From contig OX465579.1 in assembly GCA_950022655.1 (NCBI GenBank), positions 20,249,088 to 20,313,087 on the forward strand: a stretch of DNA of 64,000 nucleotides, in the 5' to 3' direction. Positions 12,441-24,830 of the stretch are shown here, one piece after another. The number at the start of each line of letters is the position of its first letter. The first letter of the stretch is position 1. A model generated the notes under the pieces. That model did not search any database and was not told where the DNA came from. It saw only the letters and a program-made list of their open reading frames with translations. A program made the translations under genes and the position numbers. This DNA is from Alentia gelatinosa (lineage: Eukaryota > Annelida > Polychaeta > Phyllodocida > Polynoidae).

Positions 12441-13599
12441 TACCTTAGCACAGTGTCCAATACTCCTTCATCTTAGTCAACACTTCGAAACAAACTAGGA
12501 TTTATTCATATGAGTTTGTCCACGAAATTGAATACCACTGATGTATTTTAGGTCTTTGTGGGATCCGAACAAACAAGCGATTCAAAAAGAGATCAGCTTT
12601 ATTACTCTTATCTGAACTTTAAGATAACATGTACGAGGTGAATAGTAGGGACGCGTAGAAGGCCCTGGATAGAGTTTCAATCCATGAGGAGCGAAGCCAA
12701 ATGCCTCCTTTGTTGCTGATGTATAATTAAATGATGTTATCTTATTACTGAATGTTTAAGGGGAATCTGTACAACAAAATGTTAATATTGTCTGTACTCA
12801 TAGAACGCAATAAAGGATCCACTTCTGACACATTGTGTAAAGAGGGCTCTTGATCTTGTCTCTAAGTGTTTTATTATTTACTTTAACAGCCTCTACATCT
12901 TACCATGCTGCCATGCTTGTTTGGGTCAGCTCTTAGGTCTGCCTATACAGAAATCGTTTATACAGGCTTCAGGGCTCACTACAGAAATTCTTGATAAGTC
13001 AACACTGGGCAAGAGACAGAGGCCCTTGTGTGGTATGGAGCCCCTATCCTTCTCCAGCCACCCTCTTCATCCTGCCCCCTCACCCCCTCCACCTCCACCA
13101 GGTGGCTCTCCAGGCGCCAGCCGCCATTTACGACGCCACAACCTGCGCGGAAACGTCCAATTAGGGGAAAGGTCGACGCAGGTCACATGACCAACGAGGA
13201 TTGATGACGTAGAAGGTGGGAATGTAGGTAGGTTGGCCATGGCAGCACAGACTTATGGCTTCGCCAATACAGTGTCACCGGCTCTGATTGGTCGACTGAG
13301 ACGGGCACTCAACCAATGAGCTAACTGTGTGACTCGACAGGGTGCGGGGTATGAATGAGGTCAGCGCTGTGAAAAGGGCATGCTGTGAAGAAATGTAGTT
13401 ACTGAGCCCGTAGCGATGACCGTTTGAGGACTTTCGTCCTGTAACCACGGCCGGACTCTCAAGGCGAAAGACGAAAGACCGAGAACAACTATCACTACAG
13501 ACTCAGTAACTGCGTTTCCTTATTACATACCTGAATATTTCGGAGAAAATGCTCACTGAATAATATGATGATGATTATGCAATAGCAGTAGGAACAGTG
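12441..13599. other. No gene seen
   Basis: Holds a diverged dispersed-repeat end near 13475-13535 (tatcactac, cagactcagtaactgcg). Otherwise unassigned. Confidence 0.45.
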
Positions 13600-13720
13600 C
13601 ATGCAATATACCCTCAACGATAAACTGATACCGACATACAGTCAGTGGCAGCACCGACAGACTTTTAGGGTAACTTAAACAATTTCAGTCGTTTTGGGGG
13701 GCCGATGGAAACAAGGTTAT
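13600..13720. mobile_element. Partial TTTCCATTGGCCGA-family copy
   Basis: Contains cagtcagtggcagcaccgac and ends gccgatggaaacaaggtta, matching the right part of the 1.4- and 28.0-kb copies. Confidence 0.5.
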
Positions 13721-14020
13721 ATTGGAACTTTCCCGTTGGTAGCTGATTATTGGTCGGCTGACATGGAGGGGGGATGGGGGCTATTACCAGCAGGCCTGTA
13801 GCGTACAGGGCAGGGGTTGCAGACAGGATCGGACCCCGTTGCATTGCAGATTGGCAAACTAAAGGTCAGCAGCGGTAAGTAGAGCTTGATTACGGAGTCT
13901 GTTCGAATCTCCTCCCTAATTCGTCAGGTCGGGGAGCGATCGCTTGCCACCACGCCACCCAAATGCGTCAAGCTCCCAACGGTGGCTGCCCCAGACTTAT
14001 GTCTCCCCGAGCGAGCTGGT

Positions 14021-14443
14021 GGGTGAGTAAGGGTGGGTGAGTGGGTGAGTAAGGGTGGGTGGGTGGGTGAGTAAGGGTGGGTGAGTGGGTGAGTAAGGGT
14101 GGGTGGGTGAGTAAGGGTGGGTGAGTGGGTGAGTAAGGGTGGTTGGGTGAGTAAGGGTGGGTGAGTAAGGGTGGGTGGGTGAGTAAGGGTGGGTGAGTGG
14201 GTGAGTAAGGGTGGTTGGGTGAGTAAGGGTGGGTGAGTGGGTGAGTAAGGGTGGGTGGGTGAGTAAGGGTGGGTGAGTGGGTGAGTAAGGGTGGGTGGGT
14301 GAGTAAGGGTGGGTGAGTGGGTGAGTAAGGGTGGGTGGGTGAGTAAGGGTGGGTGAGTGGGTGAGTAAGGGTGGGTGGGTGAGTAAGTGTGGGTGAGTGG
14401 GTGAGTAAGGGTGGGTGGGTGAGTAAGGGAGGGTGAGTGGGTG
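14021..14443. repeat. G-rich minisatellite, 40-bp higher-order unit
   Basis: Built from gagtaagggtgggtg and gggtgagtgg submotifs. From about 14241 the array runs as nearly exact 40-bp units. The + strand is rich in GGG runs, so G-quadruplex formation is plausible. Long minus-strand frames rich in Thr, His, Pro and Ser arise only because the complement lacks stops. Confidence 0.9.
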
Positions 14444-15574
14444 ATTGGGAGAGGGCAGCCAGCAATCTGACCCGGCGTTAACACTGGATGACTAAAAACG
14501 TGACGACTGTAGGTCGTCTATCGAAAAATCATCAGGTGGTGCTCGATGAAGCAATTTCATCACTGGGATTCGTCTACGCCACAATACTCTTCTCATTGAC
14601 TAACGTTTTCAGGACTGATTTCATTTAGCGAATTGGTTCATCAGGTTTTTCAGGTGCCAGTGTGGAGACTCTACCCAGAGATCTCCTGATATTTATTGAG
14701 CGTGGGTAACATGCTCAGATCCGCTGCATAGGTTAGGGAGAGGCTATATAGACTTTCAGCATGCTGCAAAACTATCCCTTTACCATCTGCGTGCTAACTT
14801 TTTGACATTGGCAGGGGGTAGGGATCAAGTATGTTAGTGTCTCAGAAGAATGGTTCGTGGAACATGAACAATCACTACAGACTGAGGTTCCTCAGTGACC
14901 CATTGTAATGATATTACAATGTATATAGGTACATAAACGAATTTTCAGGAGTCCAGGATAATGACAATATCGTGGCCTTCTTTCATTCTTCCTAATTGAA
15001 AATAGATTTATTTGTAGAGAGTAATTAGCGGATCGAGCAGAATATTTGTAAAGTGAATGAAAAACGATTGAAAGGAGTAAACTTTCTTGTCAGCAACACT
15101 GCTTGATGGTGATTTAATAGGTGTCTTTAGGAACCACCCAATCAAATACGCAAATAAAATCGGATGGTGGTGTGGGTACTGATAGGTTCATACGAAAGAT
15201 CAATTACGAATACTTCTGTCGGAACATACCCCAATTATGATCCAGGACAAAAGCTATCTATATTTAATTCGTCACCTACCAATTTGTCGGGGAGTGGAGC
15301 CAAAAAAGACGCCAATATCAGAACATAGATATGGACCAACGACCAACGTTTTTAATTATTTTAGTTTCCAATTGCCAATTTCTGACAAAAATGATAATTC
15401 ACCACCCGTGTGAAGATTGTTAATTTTGATTATTGTTGGACTTTGTTCGGACCCTTGACGCAATTCATCCATAATAAAGTGTACCTTGTTGAATTTGCCA
15501 CCGACGGATTTGTCGGAAAGTAATGCCATGTAAGCACAAAAACCGGAATCAGTTGCTGACGGTTTTATCATTTA
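14444..15574. other. No gene seen
   Basis: AT-rich sequence with weak dispersed-repeat similarity from 15280 on. No gene. Confidence 0.5.
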
Positions 15575-16185
15575 GTCTCTACTTGCCGATTTCTAACAAA
15601 ATATGATAAGAACAATTGGTCAGTGGTGGCCGATATATTTATCGAGAGCCAAAAATCTGGCAGCGGAAACAGACCTTATAAGAAATTCACAGAAAGATAG
15701 ATCAGGATCTATGTAGGCTTGTGCCTCTGTATGTATGTATATGTGTGCTGAAAGCGAATAAGGGGGCGCGTGGCCTGTTGAGGGGCCAGTTGAGGCTTCT
15801 TCTATGTGGGAGAGAAAATCCTATTCCGGGCAGGGAACATGACATGGTAGGAGGAACAACCCATGTGAAGATACTATTATCATTTGGTTTCCACCTTCAG
15901 ATTCCTGGCAAAAATGAAGAGCAAATTCGGACAGTGGTGGCCGATAAATTTATCGAGAGCCCAAAATCTGGCATTGGAAACAGGCCTTATAAGGAACCAA
16001 TAGAAAGATCAAGACCTATGCATGCTTGTGCCTCTCCATGTATATATGTGTGTGCTGAGAGTGAATAAGGGGGCGCGTGGGGTGTTGAGGGGCGTGTTAA
16101 GGCCAACTGCAGGTGGGTGAAGCCTATTCCGGGCAGGTAACACGACACTGGAGGAGGCAGCGCCCACGTGATTGGGGCTCGTGGG
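15575..16185 (+). repeat. Old tandem duplication, two ~305-bp units
   Basis: Unit 1 (about 15575-15885) and unit 2 (about 15886-16185) share cagtggtggccgata, tttatcgagagc, gaataagggggcgcgtgg and ctattccgggcagg in the same order at offsets of 303-311 bp. They have clearly diverged. Each includes a dispersed-repeat end (ggaaacaggccttataag type). Confidence 0.7.
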
Positions 16186-16421
16186 AGGCGGCGAGGATTT
16201 GGCGGGAGGCCACCAGACTCGGCTACTTCTGGTCGGCCGCATCTGGAGGGTGCCACGCCGCGGAAAATTAACCCTGACAACTGCACGTGGCCAACAAGAA
16301 ATCAGCATTCGCTCGGGGCTGGCGTGCGGACGGGAGGAAGAGAAGACCATTAGTAGGAGAGGAGAGGGGCAGGGCCACTGGGAAGGGTAGTGGGTGCCCC
16401 CATGCAAAACAGGTGGTAGTT

Positions 16422-16555
16422 TAGTAATATACGAAAACAGGTATACTGTAACTGTACGTGATATGTACAGGGTAAAATTGACGATCATTGACAATGGTCG
16501 TCAATTTTATCGAGTATGCTTCATGTGCAGACACAGTATCTATGTTTTCGTATTA
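16422..16555. mobile_element. Fold-back MITE
   Basis: Ends taatatacgaaaacaggtat and, read inward, taatacgaaaacatagata. The interior has a second inverted repeat, aaaattgacgatcattga against caatggtcgtcaatttt. A related end (taatacgaaaacaag) lies at 41.70 kb. Confidence 0.65.
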
Positions 16556-17189
16556 GATCGCCAGTTTACTGGTGAACGATGTATATTGTCGTCAAATTTT
16601 CTTGAATGAAAAAAGAATTATTATATACCTTAAATTAGCAGTTTTCTAGGTTAGCTTTTAGACGATTTGCTTGTTTTTGCCACGATATGTATACATACCT
16701 CGCACATAACGTACTTACGCCGTACGCCACTTACGTGTTGTACGGCTATAAATACGACATGGGTAGGAGCGGCCTGTAGAGGTAGGACATACGGTAACAG
16801 GTATATAAGGCAGTTTTGGGTCATATGAGGAAAGGAGTCAACTCCAAGTTAAGGTATTTCTGAGAGCACGAGGTGTGACACCGTTTACATATACTACCCC
16901 AAATTTATCAGAGAATTATGTGTTAAGCTGCCCCCATGTAACGTGGTCTTCCTCCTGCCGATTGTAACCAGCTATTATGTGAAACTATCTGTGAACTAAT
17001 CACCACATGGAAACAAAATGAGTTAATGAATTTTCTCTCCAACATTACGCAATGGGGAACCACTGATGAACCTTTGAGGCCACCTATGAAATTGAATCAG
17101 ATTTGTTTTCTAAAAACAGCGTTTTTCATGAACACTACTAATTTTTATGCTAGTTTATGGAGGGTAAATCTTCAGGCTGACCTATAAAA

Positions 17190-17375
17190 TTTGAATGATC
17201 GGTGCACATGGAATACAGAATCGGTCGTCAGGTGGAAACAGATTGTGGACTTTGTTGTCAAAGATTGTTAGCACGGATAAATTATCGAGAAGGACCACCA
17301 ACCAACTTTTGTACAGGGTGCGCATAATCGGTGGGGTTTTCGTCGGGTGGTGGAAAAGCCAGATAAGTAGTATAG
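17190..17375. mobile_element. TTTCCACCTGACGA-family copy
   Basis: Contains cgtcaggtggaaacag, gataaattatcgagaagg, accaaccaacttttgtaca and cgtcgggtggtggaaaa. The same order of segments is present at 40660-40830. Confidence 0.5.
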
Positions 17376-17401
17376 GGCAACGATTATTTCATGGAGGACA
17401 C

Positions 17402-17673
17402 TTTATCTCACCCCTGATACAAGTTTAGCCATAGGAATAACATTTAAAATTTATGTGCAAAGATCACTCATGTAAAGTGCCAATATTATGCCATGGTTGT
17501 GGCAGAGTGATGCGAGATGACGTCATAGTCGAGAGGCCAATCAGCGGCCAGTATTTGAGAGGGTAGGCAAGACATCACAGATATTTATACCTTCCTAACT
17601 TGATTTGCATTGGCAATTTCGGTGATTCCGATAATGTGGTGCCATTTAATATCTGTGAAAGGGGTGAGATAAA
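17402..17673. mobile_element. TTTATCTCACCCC MITE with perfect 13-bp ends
   Basis: Starts TTTATCTCACCCC and ends GGGGTGAGATAAA, a perfect 13-bp inverted repeat. The 272-bp interior has no ORF of note. Confidence 0.72.
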
Positions 17674-17805
17674 TCTAGAACAATGCTCGAATCATAAGAT
17701 AAACAATTCTACAATCGTTTAGATGAGCCGTAATTGTCACTCAGCTTTGCCTCGATGACATAGACTGTGCATCAAAACTCATGGAGTATTGTTTGCCTGT
17801 ATAAT
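17674..17805. repeat. Hairpin module following the 17.4-kb MITE
   Basis: Inverted arms around cactcagctttgcctcgatga, a version of the cactcg-tt-gcct-gtga loop seen at 3.67 and 38.79 kb and likewise placed just 3' of GGGGTGAGATAAA. Confidence 0.5.
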
Positions 17806-18229
17806 CATACTTCGAAGTACCTTGTTTTTCACTTTCGGTATGTCTAAATGCACCTAAACAACTTAAAGGTGTTTAGTATTGTTTACAAATACAGCCAAAG
17901 AGTGGCTCACAACAATGGTGGATGAGCCAAAGAGCGAATCCACCTGTCTCCTCATCAGGTATCAAGATCAATATCATCATAGATAGATGTTGTTGTAACT
18001 TAATCATTCGTATGAGGGCCCATGTTGATAAAGGCCATACCTTTTCTACCTGCAAAGACAACTACTGGTGGTTCAGACGATCAGTCCCTTGACGGCATCG
18101 CGTGGTGTGTGGGGGGCGGGGGAGGGAGGGCGGGGGGATATTTGGATATTTCCTGTTTATACCATTGGGATGTTCATTAAAAGGAAGAGTGGTCGATCTT
18201 ATCTTGGTCTTTGTTTTCTTCTCGCTACC

Positions 18230-18612
18230 TTAACCCTTTAAGGACGGCCGCCTATGGCAGAACTACACACATGGGGACGGCAACTAGTGACTATGTACAG
18301 TTCTAGGGGACGGGGACATTTTTCTCTGAACTCAAAATTCGAAGGTTTATCACATGATCTAATTTGTTATCCTTAATATTTCTATTTCCATTATTTAGAA
18401 TTCTAAAATATGAAGTTATACCTACATTCTTTGCAAATTTCAAGTTAATTGATAAAATATTTCCTTTTCAAAAGCAAAAATACATAATTTCATAAATACC
18501 CAGCAAATGATGCCTTAAGGCATCATACGCCCCCGGCCGGGTGATGCCTTAAGGCATCATCCGCCCCCAGCCGGGTGATGCTTTAAGGCATCATCCGCCC
18601 TTAAAGGGTTAA
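18230..18612. mobile_element. piggyBac-like MITE with TTAA target duplication
   Basis: TTAA flanks both ends (18230-18233 and 18609-18612). The inner termini are inverted repeats, CCCTTTAAGGACGG at the left and CCCTTTAAGGGCGG when the right end is read inward. TTAA duplication with CCC-starting termini is the piggyBac hallmark. There is no ORF, so it is non-autonomous. Near the right end are three 34-bp units, each holding the palindrome TGATGCCTTAAGGCATCA (18508-18525, 18542-18559, and 18576-18593 with one change). Confidence 0.8.
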
Positions 18613-20296
18613 GTGATCTTCATGGAGGACGAGACGGTCTTATAGGGACAGAGCCATTGTTAGTTCATGAAGCAGTCACTAGGTGGTCGGGCGACAAAAC
18701 CTGTATTCTGGCTCTTTGTTCTTACGAAATTCAGATGCCTCTCAATGTTTTACCAAGGTTCCTTTGACTCTCTCCACCGTTCCCAGAGCAGGAAGATGTA
18801 ATGCTAAAACCCAGGACATGATGTTTTTTAAATGGAACACTTTATTAACATATGTGAGCAAGGCAAGAAAAGTGACATTTCCCAATCATCACTCACTTTT
18901 TTTGCACCTCCATTAGTGAAGAACAGCTACTTTTTCACCTCCTTTAGTGAAGAACACCTACTCGGGGGGCGTCATGGCGGCGCCCATGGATCACAGGCTA
19001 TATGCCGTATAGGATGAACTGGAAAATATCTTCTTTTTTTTAGTGTTTTTAGAATATCTTTATCGTGATGCACATCGTCCATAGGTCTGTCCTATATCCA
19101 TTATCAGTCTTATCGGAAACGGTTCCCTAGAATGTAGCCGGGTGACAATTTTATAATTTTCTATCAATAAATCTATTACAGAGGCTAAAAGAAGGCTTTG
19201 CATTGCATTGTCCTCCAATTGTCCTACACTGGTATTTTTTTTGATCAATGAAAAAAAGACGATTCTTGTGTAGGATAATTCCTCATCGTGTGACCTTAAA
19301 ACTCGATCTGTTTAGTTGAACCCAAAGATATGGCTTCTACTAAGACCAGAAAGGTTTGAATGATAAAGATGTAATGGTTCCCGTAGGACCATGTTTAAAC
19401 AACGCAACTATGTCTAGATCCTTGTCAATATCGGCCCTTGTATGTGATAATCGTAGTCCTTCAGTCACCATCGTTCTTAGTTCAAAAACCACCTTCTAGA
19501 TGACTTAAGATGCACCAATGTTTTATTTTTATGAGCTTGTGCTCCCTGGTATAAACGCCGGTACCAGTAGTCATCGACCCAATAAGCATTTACACCTGAC
19601 GATTTTTGCTTGCTATCAGATTTCTTAACATTAAAACACGTACCGTGATTATTTAAAGCTGCTTTACGATGATAATAATCAGAAAATGAGCAGGGGGGAA
19701 ATTGTGGACCGCGCTTGGAAATCTTCTGTTTGCACCTGACGATATTTTATCGGAAACGTCGAGAAATCGTTAAGTGGTGCGAAACCATGGATAAAAATCG
19801 CCTGGTGTAAACATGTCGGGGAGGGGGTATTGGCTAAGGATCCAACCATTATGTCTTGAGATCGGGCCTGGATGCTGTGAATTATCTGATGGCCATGGCA
19901 TTGATTGTCCTCAATGTCTTGCTGAGTTCCTACCTGTCATCTTACCTGTTAGTGTCAGTGTCTACCTGTACTTAGTCGAGCTTTGATCTCTGGCAACATC
20001 CACATATAGCTATATTGAAGTCGAATATATTTGCTGTAGGAGGAGGCAGGTGAGACAGGAATAGTGCGCCATAAGGTTGTCTCAGGTGTATTGACAAGGG
20101 GGTTGTTATATACCTTTTGTTTTATAGTTTCACTGCACTTATGCTGAAAGGGATTGCATCAAAATAAACCGGCCATCGATCTCACCATGTCTGACATGAA
20201 TCGGCAATAATGCACATCATGCAAAATGTGATGAGTGACTGCGTAATACAAAGAAAAACCACAAATACTGTGCAAACAAATTGTATATAAGCAGTA
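18613..20296. other. No gene seen
   Basis: Isolated cacctgacga motifs at 19600 and 19735 hint at decayed TIR-family insertions. Nothing coding. Confidence 0.45.
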
Positions 20297-20427
20297 TTTA
20301 TCCTACCCCTAATGATAAACGCCATAGGCTTAACGTGTTATTTGTTTATGTCACGGGTGTGACATAAAGTGCTGTTTATGCCACTACTTTCTGATACTGA
20401 AAAAATATGGAAACGGGGTAGGATAAA
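20297..20427. mobile_element. TTTATCCTACCCC-type MITE
   Basis: Begins TTTATCCTACCCC and ends GGGGTAGGATAAA, a perfect 13-bp inverted repeat. It contains ccataggcttaac, the reverse complement of the family core. A hairpin-like module with cactcgtcttcgactcgtga follows at about 20450-20535. Confidence 0.7.
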
Positions 20428-20535
20428 ATCTAGACGCCACTCGTTTGAGTTTGAGCTTATTCATGCCACGCATTTTGTTGGCTCTGTAATGTCACTCGTC
20501 TTCGACTCGTGAAACATAATGATATATTTATTTTA

Positions 20536-22338
20536 ACCATGAAACCAATATTTCTATAAGCATGAGAATAAGCACATTATCATATGTCTCTTACTAAACA
20601 GTCCAATGTTCAAAACTGTTGCACGGGATGTAATAACTACGGTTCCCACAAAGAGGCTGACGCTTTCATACCAAGTTCGACCACACTGACAATGTTATGG
20701 CAATCCACGACATTTAGCATAACAACATTCTCAAGTAACGACCAGTTAAGCACCATGACTTTTAAGGAGAAATAAAAAAAGATTTACATTATATTTAAGT
20801 ATATGACAATAAGAAACCAAGTACGGGTGGATGAATTTCTGAATTCCACTGTGAGTCCCGGAGTTTTACTTCATTTGGATTACAGACACATGTCAAACTT
20901 TAGAACCGCATCATAAAACTTCAAAATCCTCCCATCTAAAACCACAATCTATTCCTGGAATGTAGCATGACCTGGACACGCAAATAAAATGCCGTCATAA
21001 CCAGCTGCAGGGGTGCTCCTTCATGTTTGATACTTGAACTGCTATGAACTGCAGCTCAACACGGAGGCTGTCAGTTATTTGGTGTGGTTCCGTGTCTGTA
21101 AATTCATTCCCTGTCAGCTGAGGTAGTCATGCTGACGCAAGAGGCGGCTTAATCATTTCCTCTTACACTCGGAACCTAGACAAAAGTCGTGGGGAAGTAT
21201 TAACACCACGTACTAATTACGCCAGAGGACATGGCAAAATGGGGCCTTAATGAAAGCGCCACGACTGCCGGCACACGTCAAATCTGATTGGTCTGGATGG
21301 CGTCACGTGGTTGGCAAGGAGGAGTGCGGCTGCGCGGTAACCTCAGAAGGTCAGCCTACGCGAGGGGGTGGATGATACATGGGGTATTGTTAACCGCGCG
21401 GGGTCGCCAAGGCGGAGGAGGGGGTGCCCCTTACTGGGCTTTGTTGGCCTGAGACAAAGCTAGTTGTGGTGATGCTTTGTCAGAGTGCCCCCCACCTTGT
21501 TAAGTCCTTGGTTGTCAACCAATCAGCGGACGGCTTCCGTGGGAGATAGCATGCATGTTCTGGAGAGGTGGGAAGTCAAGGGCATAAAAAGGCAGGTGAA
21601 AAATAGAGACATAGGGGAGACAAAAATGGAAAATTTCATAGGAGAGAGACGCAATTTTCAGCACTGGTGTCCGTTATAGTTACCTACTACATATAAAACG
21701 TGTAAATTCTGGTCGGATCCGCTTGGAGTGTCTCCTGCACATAGAGACAGAGTGAACCAGACCTAAGCCTGAAGACTGAAGGGCCACGAGAGTGAGATTC
21801 TCGTGCAATACAGTGCTGAATCCTGCTATTCTTTTTTTGTGTTTCAGTACACAGATATACTTCTATCCTTATGATTTGTTGCTAGCCGTACTGAAAATAT
21901 AATTTAGAACTATAGTTTTCCGATCTCCTTTCCATGAGAGAATGCAATGAGATCACATTTCGCTGGTTGTCGGCAAAAGCGGTGCCGTGCGAAATAATTG
22001 TTAGGAACTAAATGATAGTCCCAAGTATTAGTAATAGGGGGTGCCACTAAGGCCACCCAACTTTAGCACCAAGTCGTCATGATGTAAATTACACTGGTCA
22101 CCAATCAGAGAGGTGCGGGTGTTGGAAAGACGAAGTTCCTGGTTCTGCAATTATTATGATCGATTCTAACAGTTGGATGCGTTTTATTGATCATTCCTAA
22201 TAGCTTTTAATTGTTTCAATCGTTTTGATTGATATGAAAATTGTATCATAAAGGGTGACTGTAATGTAATGGGAAGGAGACAGTACACTAAAATGTCTTG
22301 AGCCTAGTTATCAGTTATGTCACACCTAATTACTTAAA
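20536..22338. other. No gene seen
   Basis: Mostly unique-looking. A repeat fragment (ggctgacgctttcatacc) lies near 20660. Confidence 0.45.
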
Positions 22339-22444
22339 TAGAACGACCTGCCCATGATACACATGTTATAAAACGAGATGGGCCCTAGCGTGCAAATCGT
22401 AAGTTCTCATTTTGTAGCAAGTACAGCATGATCAGGTCGTTCTA
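22339..22444. mobile_element. Small TA-flanked inverted-repeat MITE
   Basis: Starts TAGAACGACCTG and ends CAGGTCGTTCTA, a 12-bp perfect inverted repeat including TA at both ends, with further pairing inward (catgat). TA duplication suggests a Tc1/mariner-type origin. Confidence 0.65.
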
Positions 22445-23023
22445 TATTCATTATATACCCTAAATTGATGATATCTTACCGTAATTTAGTTGACGCGTAT
22501 GGAACAGGGTTCTGTATTTTGCAGCACAGAATAGGATTATGTACGGTATCATTACATTGTATGCCGAAATGATGCATATTAACAATACATCATGGTACAA
22601 AATAAATATTTTTATAATGCTTTTAGATACTGTAACTGCATCAAACTTTTGTGTGTCATAATCTCATTTTTCACAAAGTTTGATATAAGAATCGCTCCCT
22701 GTTCTAATTTCGAAAATCAAACCAACATATCTAATTTACACTTACAGACACCGCCGTGACAGACACAGCTCATTTCCCATGTCGACACCGCATTCGTTTC
22801 TTTCCGCCGAAACAATGAGGAAAAAGAAACCCAGCTGCTCTCCGAGTTGTCAGCGGGCAGATGTGTGTCATGTTTAAGTTCAGGGGGCAGGGGGACGGCG
22901 GGGCGACATGATTGGCTAATTATTGAGCAGGAGAAGAAGGCTGAGATGTCGTTCATCCCATCTTGGCCGTTCTCATGTCAGTCGGCAAATGCTCAAATGA
23001 CGTCTGCTGCGTACAGTATAACC

Positions 23024-23073
23024 CCGCGTAAGCGGACACCCTCCGATTTGGGCCAAAGTGTCCGCTTACGCGG
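23024..23073. repeat. Perfect 16-bp hairpin
   Basis: CCGCGTAAGCGGACAC (23024-23039) is exactly complementary to GTGTCCGCTTACGCGG (23058-23073) across an 18-nt loop. It looks like the core of a small fold-back element, with accccg and cggggt near both sides (23021 and 23092). Confidence 0.65.
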
Positions 23074-23324
23074 TTTGCCGCTTAAAGTTACACGGGGTTT
23101 TCAGGTTTCCCCCAGTCCCAGGTCGGAGGTGTCAAAGGAAATCTGTCTGCGAGTGGAAACAGGGCAACGAAATTCAAAATTACCGATTTTTGGTGCGGAT
23201 TTTTAGTAACACCTTTGGGCCTATTAGCCCCTGCCGACAAAACGACAAGTGTATTTTACGATGCACTCATTCTGTTATACGAAGAAGGGGACAGCAGAGC
23301 GAGGGCAAAACATCCTTGCCGAAA

Positions 23325-23580
23325 ATCAGCGATTCTCTATATCGATGGTCTATTTCCACCTGCCGACTGACTTTTGATCTCGCTTGCTGAAGTCACAATT
23401 CCCAACAAACCAAACTGAGTTGAATTGATCGGCGAAAATTGTATCCGAAAGTGGTGCTAAAAATGCCAAAAGATAGGTACATTGAACGGTCAATGACTTT
23501 TTTAAATGATTAAAAGATCTGTCACAGTGGTGGCTAACATATTTATCGGGGGCGAAAAATCGTCAGGTTGAAATAGGCTA
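23325..23580 (+). repeat. Dispersed repeat, copy 1 (paired with 29.09-29.48 kb)
   Basis: Segments tatcgatggtctatttccac, cttttgatctcgcttgctga, gttgaattgatcggcgaaaa and cagtggtggctaacatattt appear in the same order at 29100-29450. No ORF. Confidence 0.6.
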
Positions 23581-24146
23581 CATTTGGGCAGCAGGTCCTA
23601 AAAGCCTCTCGTGGTGGCTCCACATCCCCTGGAGCATCCGGAGACATCAGAGTAGCGAAGTCTAAGCATCCTGTGACATGGCAATTTGCAAGATGAGTCA
23701 CACATCATTTTAGGCTCCTCTATGTTTTAGTTTCAGATTGCCAAAATCAATTATAGAGTCGAAGAGGAGTAGAAAACCCGAGACGTTGATGAGTTTCTTT
23801 GAGGAAAGTTTTCGTTTTGATTTTAAAGCTCTGCTCGGGAGAAAACGTATTTTCTCCACAAAAACATCACACGTGCATCCAAACAACACAGGTTTCTTTG
23901 TAAAAGAAAGCCGAGTCAGAACCACTCATAACCTGCACATGACTTAAAATCGAATTTAAACAGACAATTTTTTCTTCGAAATCTGCACATTTACAAGGGA
24001 TTTTGTGATCTAATTGGAAGGTAAGAAGTTGAAAGGTCAAACTTTGACATGTTCTTGTCGGCAAAATCTTGGTTTCTCCCCAAGACAAAAGTAAACTTAG
24101 AATTATCAACAAGGGATAAATCCAGAAGAGGAGCATAAAGGAGTTA

Positions 24147-24163
24147 CCCCCCCCCCCCCCCCC
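24147..24163. repeat. C17 run
   Basis: Uninterrupted cytosine tract in otherwise AT-rich sequence. Confidence 0.95.
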
Positions 24164-24643
24164 ATTACCCTACTTTAAAAGATACATAAATGCGAGTAGA
24201 AAGAGAGAAATGAACCTAGGAGGAAAGCGGAATAGGGACTGACGCTATTATCGGTGTGCAGAATACAGTTTTATAGATTACTATATACCTGTGTGCGGTC
24301 TATGAAATACTACCCGCTGCTCCGGGTGTAGTATAAATAATGTTCGCGTCCCCTTTACCAAGCTTTTGGCTCACTGACGAAATTTATCGCGATGCCCACG
24401 AGAGTATAGTATAGGTGTCATAAATACAAAATGGCGAGCCCGTGTCTATGGTTCCACGCTAACGCAACGCTAGCCGTAAATACAAATCAGAGAAATCATA
24501 AAATATCACGTATGTACAGGGTGATAAAGATATACGAATGTGTACACACAGATCCATTCAAGATAGTCAACATACATATGAACTGCAGAATACAGACAAC
24601 TACATTTTTTTTTTATTGAAGAAAATTCTACGATGATACATTT

Positions 24644-24830
24644 CACTGCACGAAAAGCACTATTTTACATATGTATGCGAAACGCGTCTAACAGTAGGAT
24701 TTTGCGTCTAGAAGTTAGACCTGTTATCCGTCTCGTAGACGCCTTATCTAGTGGCGTATATACATGTCCATGGTGCGGTCTTATATACGTCATATATATG
24801 CCTGATTCCGTTGTATATACACCAATCTCA
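24644..24830 (+). mobile_element. CACTGCACGAAAAGC element, + copy
   Basis: Begins cactgcacgaaaagcactat and carries gtctagaag-, gtagacgcc- and gtatatac-type motifs. The inverted copy is at 25488-25726. Confidence 0.5.

Noticed and set aside
13861..13915. tRNA-like sequence with gttcgaatc
   Set aside because: The T-arm does not pair and no acceptable A box lies at the right distance.
14021..14443. Short regular repeats considered as a CRISPR array
   Set aside because: There are no unique spacers, the genome is eukaryotic and the array is a plain minisatellite.
13924..14484. Long minus-strand ORFs of Thr-His-Pro-Ser repeats
   Set aside because: They arise because the complement of the minisatellite has no stop codons in several frames.
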